64,000 bases of DNA from Arachis hypogaea (GCF_003086295.3 NC_092048.1:71094841-71158840), one strand, 5' to 3'; numbered from the stretch's first letter, positions 1-11,756 are shown. Numbers and translations: made by a program. Notes: generated by a model not told the origin, from the letters alone.

Positions 1-1397
1 AGCCAGCATGCCTTCCCAAGGTTTCAAACTTGGGACCTCACCCAAGAACAAGGAATGCTACGCTCCCAAGGAGAGCAGAGCGCTACTCCTTGGTGCAACA
101 CATACAACATGACACGGCCAGGGAGCATGAGGCGCGCAACATTGACACGGGCAGGGGTCAAGGCAAGGCGCACAAGACACACACCAAGGCAGCCAATGCT
201 CCGCTCCCCACAAGAGTGGAACGCTATCCTGTTTCCCTCCAAGCCTTGGCACGCAACAAGGAGCCCCAAGACAAGCTTCAATGCTCCGCTCCCCACAAGA
301 GCAGAGCATCCTCCTGGGAGCAACACATGGGCTAAAATTCAACTAAAAATCCAATTAAATTCAAATCTTTACCAAATTAAAAAGCCCACCCAAATTCTAA
401 AATCCAAGAATAGAAAATGTATAAATAGAAGCTAGTTTGATTTAGAGAGGACCTTTACTTTGATTTTGAACTTCTACCTTGTTGCTTCTTTTAATTTTTA
501 TTTTTGTAATTTTGAGGTTTTTACTTGAAATTTGGATCTTGGAGAATTGGGAAGGAGAATTGATCTCTCTTCTTCCTTGTTCTTGCTTGAGCACTCTTTA
601 CTTTTCATCTTGGATCTTGGGTGGAGAATTGAAGAACTTCTGTTTCAATCTCACCTTGAGATCTCTTGTTTACTTTCTGTATAATTTTAGAATTTGTGAT
701 TTGAATTCCAATTCTGTTTACTGCTTCCATCCTTCTACTTCTTCTGCAATTTACTTTTCCAATTTTCTTTTGTAATTATTCTTGTTGGATCAAGGAAGGA
801 TTTGAGATCTAGACTTGTTTTCTAGTCTCTTCCACTCCTGAGATCTTCAACCTTCTTTTAAATTGCTGCAACTAAGCATCAGTCACTTTCTGTTTTAATT
901 CTTCAAGCATTTTTACTCTTCTGATTGAGATCTACTTAAACTCAATTCATCTTTTGCTCTTCTGTTTATTGGAAATTACTTCTGCTTGTTAAATTCCTGC
1001 GATCCCAGTTCCCAATCCCCTTTATAATTCAAGCAATTTACCTTTCTTGCACTTTAAGATTCAGTCATTTACATTTCTTGCAATCTAAGTTTCTACAATT
1101 TAATTTACTTGTTCTTTAAGATTCATCACTTTTACTTTCTGTTCTCTTTAATTTACTGCAATTCTGCCCTCTCTCTTTACATTTCATGCAATTTAGCTTC
1201 TGTCAATTACAAACCACTCAAACCAATACTTGACTCGCTTGACTAAATCAACCACTAAACTAAAATTGCTCAATCCTTCAATCCCTGTGGGATCGACCTC
1301 ACTCATGTGAGTTATTATTACTTGATGCGACCTGGTACACTTGCTGGTTAGTTTTAGGTGTTTGGAAATTCGTTTTGTTTTCCAAAATACACCATCA
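1..1397 (+). mobile_element. LTR of element K (partial at window start)
   Basis: The right-hand part of a plus-strand LTR. Bases 30-330 hold repeated blocks containing GCTCCGCTCCCCACAAGAG (around 198 and 281), a U3-like repeat zone. A TATA box, TATAAATA, lies at 420-427. The rest is a pyrimidine-rich R-U5 with runs such as TTTACATTTC and TTCTGC. Near its end stands the phrase CCCTGTGGGATCGACC, followed by a hairpin CTCAC-TCAT-GTGAG at 1298-1311, seen near the 3' end of the other LTRs here. The LTR appears to end in ATCA at 1397. No primer-binding site follows, so this is a 3' or solo LTR. It resembles the LTR of element F (45035-46690). The short ORFs inside it are not genes. Confidence 0.7.
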
Positions 1398-1603
1398 CCC
1401 TTGAGACTGAGCACTTAAAGTCGTGACCTAATGCTGTTACAAAGTATGCATAAGGCACTGAGCACCACTGTCTGGGAGAAAAAGCAAAGACAAATTTGAA
1501 CCCAAAAGGTTCTCCCAGTTAAGTGCTTGTGGTGTTCTTGTATCAAGTCAAGCTTGAAAACAAAACACTTAGGGTCACGACTAGGCTCAAAGGTGCAAAG
1601 CAC
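1398..1603 (+). mobile_element. Remnant of an element's 3' internal region
   Basis: This short non-coding stretch between two LTRs contains GAAAACAAAACACTTAGGGT followed by CACGACTAGGCTCA. The same phrase, slightly changed, occurs in the untranslated region before the 3' LTR of elements B, C and E (for example around 43090-43130). It is best read as a scrap of a related element into which J inserted. I see no gene in it. Confidence 0.45.
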
Positions 1604-1898
1604 TGATGCGGGTGCATCATTACCTATTTTTAGTAGTTATTTCAGTAGATTTTTGTTTAGTTTTCATATAAATTTTGCCAATAAATGAGTAATAGCATGA
1701 AAAATCTCTTCATGAAACAAAATCTCAAGCATAGGTGAATTTTAGTTAATATACAGGGTAAATATGATAAAATAGATCACACTAAGTAAAGTTTTAATTT
1801 TGAGTATTATTAGCACACTTAGTATATAAAGATCATCTTGTATGTTACCTTGATGCACTTTGTTTGTTTGATTTCAGGCCAAAAGAAGCAGAGAAGAG

Positions 1899-2914
1899 CC
1901 ACGTTAGTGGCTACGTTAGTGCTACTGACATGGGCACTAACGTGGAAGGAAGGAAAGTTTGGAACGTTAGTGGGAATGTTAATGGCATTAACATTGAAGA
2001 AGGAGCAGCGTTATTGGCAAAAGTGAGTGCCAATAACGCTAGCGAAGCAAAGGAAGACCCACGTTAATGGCCACGTTAGTTACACTAACGTGGGAACTAA
2101 CATGGAAGAAAAGGGAAACTCCAACGTTAGTGGAAAAAGTGAACTTCACTAACGTTTACGAAGCAAAGAAGGCCTACGTTAGTGGCCACGTTAGTGCCAC
2201 TAACGTGGACACTAACGTGGGCAAAATCTCACCCGGCAGCCTGACCATGCCTTCTTCAAACAAGAATAACTTAAGCCATAAAATTCCAAATGAAGTGATT
2301 CCAATGGCATTGGAAAGTAGGAATCCAGAGCTTTCCAAGAATATATGGCACTACATGGTGGACCCTAAATTTGAGGGAAAAAACCTGCCCCAAAAGTGCA
2401 AAGATGAACATGGTATCAACCTGTAGTAAGGCCAGCTGACCTCTTCACCTTCCAAGATGTGTAACTCGAGCAATAGAGCTCTAAATGATGCGCTTCTAAA
2501 GGCGTTGAAAAGTAGACATCCAGGGCTTTCCAACAATATATAATAGTATGGGGTGCACATTAAGTTTGAGCTCCAGAACCTTGCAATATAAATCCCCTGA
2601 ACGCGGACGTTATTGGCACTCACTTTTTCCAATAACGTCAGCGACTATGCCAGCGACCTTGTCCACTTCAAAGGAGCATAACTTGAGTTACAGAGATCCA
2701 ATTGAGGTGATTCTAGTTGCGTTAGAAAGATGACATTCAGATCTTTCTAACGATATATAATACTCTATTTTGGGCATGAAATTGGAGCACAAACCAGAGG
2801 TATTGTTTAAACCCCAAAAACACCAACTGGGTAGCAAGTGTGACGTTAGCCACACTAACTTCAGCACTAACGCCACACTTGTAGCGTTAGTGTGGCTAAT
2901 GGTAGCACTAACGA
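1899..2914 (+). repeat. ACGTTAGTG / CACTAACGT palindrome array in J
   Basis: About a dozen copies of CACGTTAGTG and its reverse complement CACTAACGTG lie head-to-head and in tandem at 1899-2221, often as CCACGTTAGTGG. A related pair ACGTTATTGG..CCAATAACGT follows at 2603-2640, then another group at 2839-2914. The array is upstream of the J TATA box (3089), so in U3. Individual spacers vary. All units carry an ACGT or ACGC core with a CG step. Confidence 0.8.
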
Positions 2915-3088
2915 TTAGCACCTGGACCTCAACTTGATTCACTTCTCTCTCAAGTCCACTTCAAAGCTCAAGTAAGGAAGCCCACAATTGTCAACCAATC
3001 AAGGCCACAAGAAGTATCTAGAATAGTTAATTTTCATTTCATTGTAATTTGCTTTTAATTTTATTTCATTTTGTAATTTAGGAGAGCC

Positions 3089-3096
3089 TATAAAAA
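3089..3096 (+). promoter_or_regulatory. TATA box of LTR J
   Basis: TATAAAAA in the context GAGCCTATAAAAAGGCC. Nearly the same context occurs in the LTR of element F at 46048-46055. It is followed within about 120 bp by a purine-rich block and then pyrimidine-rich sequence, as in the other LTRs of the window. The transcription start is inferred about 30 bp downstream. Confidence 0.6.
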
Positions 3097-4020
3097 GGCC
3101 TTAGTTTCTACATTGAATTCAGGCTGGAAAGGGGGAAATTGAAAGAAGGGGGAGAGAGCGAAGACCAATTCGAACTTCTGTGAATTGGCACACTCCAAGG
3201 GGAGTGGGTCTTTGGACCCCTCCCCTCCTACACTATTCTTCCTTTTCTCTTCTTTTCTTCCTTAGGAGTAGTTTCGTTTTAGTTGTAATTTTCATTTATG
3301 AATTTTGAAGTTTTAATTTCAGTTTTAATCTTCATCTTTACTTTTCTTCACTTTCTTTCTTTTCTATTTTGGTAGAGCAATGATCAACTAACTCTTTTCA
3401 TTGGGTTAGAGAGCTCTATTGTGATTCAATGGATCAACTGTAGTTCTTATTCTTCTTCTTCTTTCTTTTCTCTTGATTTTACTAGAGAGCTTTTGATCTT
3501 TATCCAATTAGGTAATTGTCTCGGAAGAGAAATTGCTCATACTTGGATTTCCTCTGAACCTTGGAAGAAGAATGAGGAAATCATGCTAGAAATGCTCTCT
3601 CACATTGGATTAGGTTGGGGGTTGGATGGATATTGTGACATTTAATCCTACCAATACTTTGATCTATGAATGTGTGTGGTATAATCAATGACCAAACTTC
3701 ATCTCTTCCCATGAGCAATTAAATCAAGGAATTGGAAAATTGTTCAAGCTTAGAGAGATTGGATTGCCAAGGAATTGGGATCCAATCACTTAAGATTGCC
3801 AAGGAGATCAATGAATGCATTGATTGAGGAAGAGATGAGAATGAACTTGATCCAGAGGATTGCAATATCTCTTGATCCCAATGTTCATTTTATTTTTAGT
3901 TCTTACACTTACTTTTCTTACCATTTTACTTTTCTGCACTTTATCTCTTTCTTTACTTTTGTGCTATTTACTTTTCCTGTTGCTCATCACTCCAATATGA
4001 TTCGTCTAACTAGAATAATC

Positions 4021-4511
4021 AATTAACCATTGGAGTGTCATAAGCCACATTCAGTAACAAGACCTGAGCTTCATTGACAACTCAAAGTCTAAAGCATTAT
4101 CTCCTCTTTAGTCCTATATTTGTTTTGGTTGCTTGAGGACAAGCAACGGTTTAATTTTGGTGTTGTGATGCGTGAGCATCTTATACCCTTTTCAAGTTAT
4201 TTTTATATTGTTTTTAATTCGATTTTATTTACTTTTTCTTGATTTTAGTTCAAAATCAACTTTGGAGGCTACTTTGAGTATTTCTTGTGTTTTTATGATT
4301 TGAGCTGAAATTCGAAATAGTTTGGAGAAGCCTGGATTAAGAAAGGAAAATGTTGGCGGGTGCTGAAGGCCCACCTGGCATTTTGCACCAGCAGGGGGCA
4401 CAGGCCAGCAACGTTATACTTCTCCCCTTGGCGTTCAATGCCCATTCCTGAAGTTGATTGCCAGCAGCAGCCCGTTTCACACCTCTTTGGGCCTCCATGT
4501 GGATTTAGCAC
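4021..4511 (+). mobile_element. Element H: 3' internal end and first part of 3' LTR
   Basis: Bases about 4021-4165 are an untranslated tail ending TTTAATTTTGGTGTTG, the counterpart of the AAGTTTGGTGTTG phrase that precedes the 3' LTR in B, C, D, E and G. The LTR starts TGATGCGTGAGCATC at 4166. It contains a TTGGCGTTCAATGCCCA half-palindrome near 4428. Element A interrupts it at 4512, and it resumes at 51405. Bases 4507-4511 (AGCAC) are the left target duplication of A. The 5' part of H is not visible. Confidence 0.55.
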
Positions 4512-5999
4512 TGATAAACCATTATTTTATGGTTTATCTTGTGCTCAATTGAGTGGTTTTTATCAAGTCTTTACACACTTATTCATATGATTTGCATGAT
4601 TTTACAATTCCTTCCCAATTTTGTTCTATGGTTGAAAACTTGCTTCCTAAGCCTTTAAATTGTGTATTTTTAATTTCCCTTTAAACCATTCGATGGCGTG
4701 ATCTGTGTGTTCAGTGTTTTCAGGCTTTATAGGGCAGGAATGGCTTAGAGGATGGAGAGGAAGCTTGTAAAAATGGAAGGAGCACAAGAAATAAAGGAGA
4801 CAACCAGCGAGCATCGATGCACACACATGGCTCACGCGTGCGCGTGATCTGGAGATTTTTACAGCGACGCGTGCGTGTACCTGACGCGTACGCGTGAGAA
4901 GTGATTTGCATAGCGATGCGTGCGCGTACCTGACGGGTACGTGTGACACGCGATAAAGACCATCGACACGTATGCGTGACTGACGCGTACGCGTGACGTG
5001 CGCCACATGCATAAAATGTAGAAAATGCTGGGGGTGATTTTGGATTGAGTTTGGACCCAGTTTTCGGCCGAGAAACACAGACTAGAGCCAGGGAACAAGC
5101 AGAGACTCAACACACAATCTCACTCGTATAGTTTTTAGTTTTTAGTTGGAATCTTGGAGAGAAAATACTTCTTCCTCCAGGGTTCTTCACATTCATAGAT
5201 TTCTAGCTTATGCTTTTGATTTGGATATTGAGAAGAGTTACTACCTCCGTTGAAGTTTCCATTATTCTAGTTTGTTTTCTTATTCCTTTACTCTTTTAAT
5301 TACTTATTAACCCTGTTCAGATAGGTATGTTTATGGTTTTGGGATTTATTAATGCAAAGAACTATTTTTACCTTTAATTAATTTCCAGTTATTATTTAAT
5401 TTATCATGTCTTCTTATTCTCTTTATATGCCTGTGAATGTTGTATTCATGTCAATGGAGTAGACTCCTAACTTGATTTGGGAGTTGATTAAAAGGAGACC
5501 CTTGAGTTGGAATACTCAAATGTTGATTGTAACTGGAAATTGTTGGCCAATTTTCTAGTCACTAACGCTAATCCTTCCATAAGGAGAGGATTAGGACTTG
5601 TGAATAGGAGTTAGCTCAATTACTTGACTTTCCTTTATTCGGTAAAGGTTAACTAAGTAAAAACAACACCTCTTACTATCATACTTGAGAAAATCCAACA
5701 AGGATAGAACTTCCATTTAATCTTCTCCCGGTCAAGGCTTTTATTTTAATTATATAAATTATCTCGTTAATTATCCCGTTTTCCAACTCTAAAAATTCTC
5801 AGAAAATTCCTGACTAATAAAATAGCACTCTTTTGTAAACTCATTGGGAGACGACCTGGGATCTCTACTCCCAGTATTTTTATTCTCAATTTGTGAAAAA
5901 TCTTTCTAAATTGATAAGTGGAATTCTAGTCAGTTAAGAACTGTACTCGCAACGTTGTTCTTAATATAAATTCTTAATCGGCAATTTTCTACCACGTCA
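4512..5999 (+). repeat. 5' LTR of element A
   Basis: A 1488-bp LTR starting TG and ending CA. It contains the ACGCGTACGCGT array (4832-5002) and an R-U5 part. The U5 hairpin CTGGGA-N7-TCCCAG is at 5856-5874, after GGGAGACGAC. No strong TATA box is visible after the array; CGTATAGTTTTTAG near 5126 is the best weak candidate. Relative to the 3' LTR it keeps about 85 bp around 5010-5090 that the other copy lacks. Confidence 0.93.
4832..5002 (+). repeat. ACGCGTACGCGT palindrome array in LTR A
   Basis: Repeated ACGCGT hexamers, often doubled as ACGCGTACGCGT, with intervening phrases such as GCGTACCTGACG. The larger unit repeats about every 49-50 bp (for example from 4867 to 4916). The same array is present in the 3' LTR (50285-50455), and a longer version lies after pol (11883-12410). 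It is CG-rich in an otherwise AT-rich element. Confidence 0.85.
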
Positions 6000-6004
6000 A
6001 TTTT

Positions 6005-6022
6005 TGGCACCGTTGCCGGGGA
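6005..6022 (+). promoter_or_regulatory. Primer-binding site of A (tRNA-Asp)
   Basis: TGGCACCGTTGCCGGGGA begins 5 bp after the LTR end. It matches the complement of the plant tRNA-Asp 3' end with one substitution (CA for CG at positions 4-5). This is the site where first-strand synthesis would have started. Confidence 0.9.
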
Positions 6023-6129
6023 GTTGCAATAGTGTGCTAAATTATTGGTTGGTGTAAATATTTTTATATTTATTTATTTGCATAGTTTATTTTATTTTAT
6101 TACCATGAGCTGTATGTTTCTTTCATTGA

Positions 6130-7560
6130 ATGACATGTTCACTGCCTGATCCAAGCTTAGCCGCGTTTGATCCTGAAATTGAAAGAACTATTTCACGTAT
6201 TAGGTGAGCTCGGGTCGGTTAGCCTCTGAGGGTGGTGAAGTGGTTCTTACTAGTTCACCAGTCTTATCTGAGGGTGAATCTGAAGCGCCATTTGAGGAAG
6301 AAACAAGCTCCTCTTCTACTAAATTAGTTGATTCACATGCAGGTAATATGGCGGAGCCCAGAAGGATTACTTTTCACTGCAACCGTATCTAGCGCGTCAC
6401 CCAAATCTGGCTGTAAAATTTGAACTGAAGACAGCGCTAATCAACTTAATACCTAAGTTTCATGTCTTACCTGCTCAGGAGCCTATCAAGTACCTCAGGG
6501 ATTTTTAGACAGCCTTCTCGACTGCTAGGCGTCATGGTGCAGATGAGACTACTATTTTGCTGTCTGACTTCCCGTTCTCTCTTAAGGGAAAGGCAAGGGA
6601 GTGGTTCTACACTCAACCTGAAGCAGCCGTTACCAATTGGGATCTGCTCAGAAGGGAGTTCCTGGACAAATACTTTCCAACTGAAGTTACAGATAGACTG
6701 AGGAAAGAAATTTCCTGCATTATTCAAGGTGACTTAAAGACCCTCTACGAATACTGGGAACACTTCAGGAATCTCCTAGACTCCTGTTCCCACCACAAGA
6801 TTGACCAGATGGTGTTGATCAGTTACTTCACTCAAGGAATGAAGCCTCAGGATAAGACTACATTAGATGCTGCAAGTAATGGCTCCTTGAAGAAGTACAA
6901 GACGGCGACAGAAGCGTGGCAACTGATCACTGATCTAGCTGAGTCCACCTGGAATGTCAGGCACAGGAACAACCATCACAGGGCTGTTGCGGAGGTTTTC
7001 TCTAGCAGTGAGACTGCTGCTCTCACTCAGACTCTGGGAGAGATGACCAACATACTGAAGCAGCTACAACTGAAACAACAGCAACCTTAGCCTCCCCCAC
7101 AACAACAGAGTCAACAGTTGGTTCCTCAAAGAGTATGCGGAATATGTGCCGATTATACTCATTACACTGATGAGTGTCTGCAGCTCCAACAAGAAGACAA
7201 CACCTTGGCAGCTACTCATAACTTCTATGGCCGCCCGAATCAAGGATACTATCAACAAGGCGGCAATTATAACCAAGGTGGGAACTATAACCAAGGTTGA
7301 CAAGACAACTCCAACCAGGGGTGGAGGGATAACTCCAACCAACGATGGAGGGACAACTATAACAGAGGAGGCAGAGACAACTAGGGAATCAGAGGTGGAA
7401 TAATAATAACAATCAGCAAAACTGGTATTAGTAGAATCCTCCCTATCAACAGCATAACCAAAACCAGCCTTACAGAGCACCTCACCTAAGGCAGTCCCAT
7501 GCGCCTCAGAACAACCAATAGCAGGCCCCTCAAATCACTTACCCCCTTTCTTCTAATGAT
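6130..7560 (+). pseudogene. gag pseudogene of element A
   Basis: The capsid domain (Retrotransposon_gag family) is clearest at 6557-7090, with an FPFSLKGKAREWFYTQP core and conserved downstream helices. After a stop at 7088-7090 the same frame continues into a zinc knuckle of exact form C-X2-C-X4-H-X4-C (CGICADYTHYTDEC, about 7135-7180). A Gly/Asn/Gln-rich tail of NYNQGG repeats follows. Upstream, coding sequence seems to begin near 6140, with a stop at the FDPEIERTISRIR stretch (around 6205). Further stops lie at 7298-7300 and about 7381. The zinc knuckle sets A apart from B, C and E, where none is seen. Gag would form the particle that packages element RNA. Confidence 0.85.
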
Positions 7561-7563
7561 GAG

Positions 7564-8910
7564 ATGCTTTGCACTATGATGCAAGGACACCAAGACATTC
7601 AGAATTCAATTAACTTTTCCATAAATGGTCTTAGCTCCCCCATACAAGCTCTCATCTCCCGGATGAATTCACTAATTACCTCTAACAATCAATCTTCAAG
7701 CTCCGGTGCACTTCCTTCTCAACCCTTACCCAACCCCAAAGGTGGCATCAATGTTATTACTTCAAGGTCTGGAACCACACTGCAAGAGAGGAGTCATGAG
7801 AAACCAAGCTCAAATGAAGATATCCAAGTTGAAGATGTTGTTGAGATAGAAGATGCTGAAGAGGAGGATAAAGTACAAGACATGGTTGAAGAAGAATCAA
7901 CTCTACCAGAGAATAGCGCACCAAAGGCAGCTGAAGCTACACGTGACACTATCCCCATCCCCTTTTTACACCTTGCTAGGAAGTCGAGAAAGCAGATGGA
8001 GCTCGACCCAAAGATGGTGGAGATCTTCAAAAAGGTTGAGGTAACCATTCCCCTTTTTGATGCCATTCACCAGGTACCTAAATATGCGAAGTTTTTAAAA
8101 GATTTATGCATGCATAAGGATAGAATACAGGATTTAGAAACCATTCCCTTAGGTAGCTCTATATCTGCTTTAATGGGTGCCATACCAGAAAAATGTGGGG
8201 ATCCGGGGCCATGTATGGTTACGTATACCATTGGGGGTGTAACATTTTCTGACTGCATGTCTGATTTAGGAGCGTGTGTTAGTATTATGCCATTGTCTGT
8301 ATATGATGCTTTGAGGCTCCCTCCCTTAAAAAGGTCGGCATCTCATTTTATTTTAGCAGATAAAAGTATAATCACGGTGGTTGGAATTGCTGAGGATGTG
8401 CTGGCGAGCATTAAGGGGCTCACATTTCCTATTGACTTTTATATTTTGGAGATGCCCCCTAATGACTCAGGAAGACCATCATCCATCCAACTTGGAAGAC
8501 CATTTCTGAAGACTTCAAGGTTCAAGTTGGATGCTTTCTCAGGAACTTACTCTTTTGAGATAGATGGCCGAGCAGTGAGCTTCAACCTGGAAGAAGCCAT
8601 AAAGCACCCTCCGAAAGATCATTCCATCTTCCAGTGCGACAACATTGATGAAACTGTAGCTGAAGTTCACCAAGAAGAAGTAGAAGAGCTGCTCATGGAG
8701 CAAGATACAAGTGTGGGGAAACCCTCTAAACACAATGCGGACACTTTGCCACCATCACTAGCTCCAAATGATCAAGTGCCTAGCCATGAGCAAAATATGC
8801 AATTAAAGCCCCATCTCAAGTATGCTTACCTTGAGAATAATCAGAGGCTCCCTGTTATCATTGCAAGGGAACTCACTTTCCAACAGGAGGAGCAACTGCT
8901 TAGTTGCTGA
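7564..8910 (+). pseudogene. Retropepsin region of A (gag-pol linker plus protease)
   Basis: An open stretch of 448 codons. The first 150 residues are low-complexity and acidic (EDVVEIEDAEEED). A conserved QVPKYAKFLKDLC block follows, then an aspartic protease-like domain with CMSDLGACVSIMPLSVYDAL, the expected place of the catalytic Asp-Leu-Gly, and IQLGRPFLKT near its end. The catalytic Asp is present. The frame ends at 8908-8910 by a one-base shift, and the RT frame starts at 8904 overlapping it. The polyprotein was presumably continuous before that shift. The protease would cut Gag-Pol during particle maturation. Confidence 0.85.
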
Positions 8911-9836
8911 GAAGACACAAGAAAGCAATTGGGTGTAGCTTGACAGATATAGTAGGCATCAACCCTCAAGTTTGTGAGCACCGGATATTTTTAGAAGAGG
9001 GAGCAAGGCTTGTCCGTCAACCCCAAAGAAGACTGAACCCCACCAACTTGGAGGTTGTCAAGAAGGAAGTAACCAGACTGCTTGAAGCTGATATTATCTA
9101 CCCCATCTCAGATAGCGAATGTGTTAGCCCGGTACAAGTGGTGCCTAAGAAGTCTGGAGTCACAACAGTGAAGAATGAGTATGGAGAGCTCATAGCAACT
9201 AGAGTGCAGAATTCCTGGAGGGTCTGCATTGATTACAGGCGCCTCAACCAAGCTACTCGCAAGGATCACTACCCCGTTCCATTCATTGATCAAATGCTTG
9301 ATCATTTGTCAGGTAGATCACACTACTGCTTTTTAGATGGTTATACAGGCTATTTTCAAATTCATATAGTTCCTGAAGATCAGGAGAAAACTACTTTTAC
9401 ATGTCCCTTTCGAACGTATGCATACAAGAGGATGCCCTTTGGCTTATGTAATGCACCAGCTATGTTTCAAAGATGCATGATGAGTATTTTCTCAGATTTT
9501 CTTGAGAACTATATGGAAGTATTCATGGATGATTTTAGTGCATATGGTGATTCTTTTAACCTTTGCTTGGATAGTTTAGCTAGAGTATTAGACAGGTGAG
9601 TTACTTCAAACCTTGTATTGAATTTTGAAAAATGTCATTTTATGGTTAAACAAGGTATTGTTCTAGGACATGTTGTCTCTAATACTGGTATTTCAGTTGA
9701 TCCAACAAAGGTAGATGTCATTTCTAGTTTACCTTACCCCTCCTCCATGAGGGAAGTCTGCTCGTTCCTTAGTCATGCAGGTTTCTACCAGAGATTCATC
9801 AAGGACTTCAGTAAGGTAGCATTGCCTTTATCCTGA
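8904..9836 (+). pseudogene. Reverse transcriptase pseudogene of A
   Basis: A Ty3/Gypsy RT. The motifs run in order: VSPVQVVPKKSG, WRVCIDYRRLNQ, YCFLDGYTGYFQI, FGLCNAPAMFQRCM, and the active site FMDD with the two Asp codons at 9528-9533. The thumb region with [18 protein letters not shown] lies at 9618-9836. Stops in the same frame are at 9597-9599 (TGA) and 9834-9836 (TGA, where relatives usually have Arg, CGA). A one-base change near 8900 breaks the link to protease, and another near 9920 breaks the link to RNase H. Confidence 0.92.
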
Positions 9837-9924
9837 CTGCTGCAGAAGGATGTTGAGTTCGAGCTGAGTGAGGACTGCATAGAAGTGTTTGATAAGCTGA
9901 AGATCACCTTGACTCAAGCTCTGA

Positions 9925-10848
9925 TTGAGAGGACCCGACTGGAGCCAACCATTTGAGATTATGTGTGATGCTTCCAACCATGCAGTGGGAGTGGCGCTGG
10001 CTCAACGCGAAGGTAAGGACCCTTTCATAATTGCATATGCATCAAAGACCTTAGACGCTGCTCAGTCTAATTATACTACGACTGAAAAAGAGCTTTTTGC
10101 TATCGTTTTTGCTCTGGATAAATTCCGAGCCTATTTACTTGGTACTAAGGTAGTAGCGTACTCAGACCATGCAGCTCTAAAATATTTATTAGCTAAAAAA
10201 GAGTCCAAACCAAGGTTAATACGTTGGATATTGCTGCTGCAAGAATTTGACTTAGAAATCAAGGATAGGAGTGGTTCCCAGAATTTAATGGCAGACCACT
10301 TGAGTCGCCTAGAGCACATTAAGAGTGACTCCACTCCTATCAATGATGCTTTTCCATTTGATAGCTTGCACGCAATATCTGAAGTAGTTCCTTGGTATAC
10401 ACCTATAGCTAATTATCTAGTTAGTCATACATTCCCTCCTAATTTTACCAAGCATCAAAGGGACAAGCTGAAAAGCGAGTCCAAATATTATATATGGGAT
10501 GACCCATATTTATGGAGGTATGGTGCTGACCAGATAATTAGAAGCTGTGTGCCTCAATCAGAATTCCAATCAATTTTAGAGGCTTGCCACTCTTCTGAAA
10601 GTGGTGGACATTTTGGTCCTCAAAGAACAGCTAGAAAAATATTAGACTGTGGATTCTGGTGGCCCACTCTTTTTAAAGATGCTACTGCCTTCTATAAATC
10701 TTGCCCCCATGCCAAAGGTTTGGGAATATATCCAAGAGGGATGAGATGCCCCAACAGCTTATGTTGTTCTGTGAAATTTTTTACATTTGGGGCATTGACT
10801 TCATGGGTCCGTTTCCAAACTCTAGTAGTTTCTTATATATATTGTTAG
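9925..10848 (+). pseudogene. RNase H and integrase zinc-domain pseudogene of A
   Basis: RNase H motifs are visible: [38 protein letters not shown] and LMADHLSR. They belong to the RT-linked RNase H that removes template RNA. The integrase N-terminal HHCC domain follows, with the first three zinc ligands and CPHA in place of CxxC. A missing base in the C-run near 10700-10706 shifts the frame before the last Cys, so translation after that point is spurious. The true frame continues from about 10701. Confidence 0.9.
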
Positions 10849-11696
10849 CTGTAGATTATGTTTCTAAATGGGTGGAAGTAATTCCTGCTCGTACTGATGA
10901 TGCTAACACTGTTGTCTTTTTTGTTAGAAATCATATTATCTATTGCTTTAGATCACCATGAGCAATCGTGAGTGATCAAGGCACTCATTTTTGTAACAGG
11001 AGATTAACAAGTCTACTGAAGAAACATGGCATAGTGCACAAGGTAGCAATAGCTTACCATCCTCAGACCAATGGGCAAGCAGAGGTGTCTAACAGAGAGA
11101 TAAAGCATATTCTGGAGAAGATAGTCAAGTCTCATAGGAAGGACTGGAGCACCAGACTTGTTGATGCGCTTTAGGCTTATCGGACATCATACAAGACACC
11201 CATAGGAATAAGTCCCTTCTGCTTAGTATACGGAAAGGCTTGTCACCTCCCAGTGGAGGTGGAGCATAAGGATTTCTGGGCTGTAAGGGAATGCAACATG
11301 GTATTTGAGAAGGCGGGTGCTGAAAGGAAGCTGCAACTAGCAGAACTGGAGACTCTTCGACTCGAAGCATATGACAACTCCAGACTATACAAAGAGAAGG
11401 TGAAGGCTGTGCATGACAAGCATATCAAGAGAAGAGCGTTCAGACCTGGGGAATTAGTTCTCCTTTACAACTCCAAATTGAGGCTCATGCCAGGCAAGCT
11501 AAGATCCAGATGGGAAGGTCCCTACAGAGTAGAGAAGGCAGAGCCATACGGAGTCTTCCACCTGAGTCATCCTTCAAGTTCCAATTTTATAAAGTTCAAT
11601 GGACATCGCTTAAAGCTGTATCATAGTGAGAAGATGAAGGACAATAAAGAGCTAGAAGTCTTCCTCTTGGAGGATCCACCAACAGAAGCAGACTGA
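10701..11696 (+). pseudogene. Integrase core and C-terminal pseudogene of A
   Basis: The catalytic core is recognisable: WGIDFMGPF with the first Asp, [19 protein letters not shown] with the second Asp, and [14 protein letters not shown] with the Glu. The C-terminal part ends with a GPY module (RWEGPYRV, about 11510-11530) and stops at 11694-11696. No chromodomain follows, which argues against the chromovirus branch. Two in-frame stops break it: TGA at 10959-10961 (relatives have Arg there) and TAG at 11172-11174 (relatives have Trp). Both fit C-to-T or G-to-A decay. Confidence 0.92.
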
Positions 11697-11712
11697 GCTT
11701 GTGGACCGTCCA

Positions 11713-11756
11713 ACTTAAGGACGTAAAAGAAAAGTGCTACGTAGGAGACAACCCAC
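11713..11756 (+). other. Post-pol hairpin box of A (diverged)
   Basis: It begins 16 bp after the integrase stop. GTCC-AACTTAA-GGAC can pair, followed by AAAAGAAAAGTGCTAC and then GTAGG-AGACAA-CCCAC at 11741-11756, a stem with one mismatch. It corresponds by position and wording to the stronger hairpins after pol or gag-pro in B, C, D, E, F and G. No protein is implied. A role in RNA folding is inferred. Confidence 0.55.

Larger units (their letters stand above)
1604..4020 (+). mobile_element. LTR of element J (plus strand, right end unclear)
   Basis: Starts TGATGCGGGTGCATC at 1604. It has a long U3 with palindromic ACGTTAGTG/CACTAACGT arrays (1899-2914), a TATA box TATAAAAA at 3089-3096, and a downstream R-U5 part. 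Bases 3640-3870 closely match, in reverse complement, the LTR of element G around 52500-52790, including the GTGTGTGGTATAATCA and CATGGGAAGAG-type phrases. J and G are therefore LTRs of one lineage with different U3 repeats. The usual end phrase with GTGGGATTCGACC is absent, so J is probably truncated near 3900-4020, where the tail of element H begins. The 73- and 83-residue ORFs at 3421 and 3775 are chance ORFs in pyrimidine-rich LTR sequence. Confidence 0.55.

Noticed and set aside
1599..4511. AGCAC directly before J (1599-1603) and before A (4507-4511), as if one insertion
   Set aside because: A's right duplication at 51400-51404 pairs with 4507-4511. The J copy is most simply coincidence, and J's right end lacks the motif.
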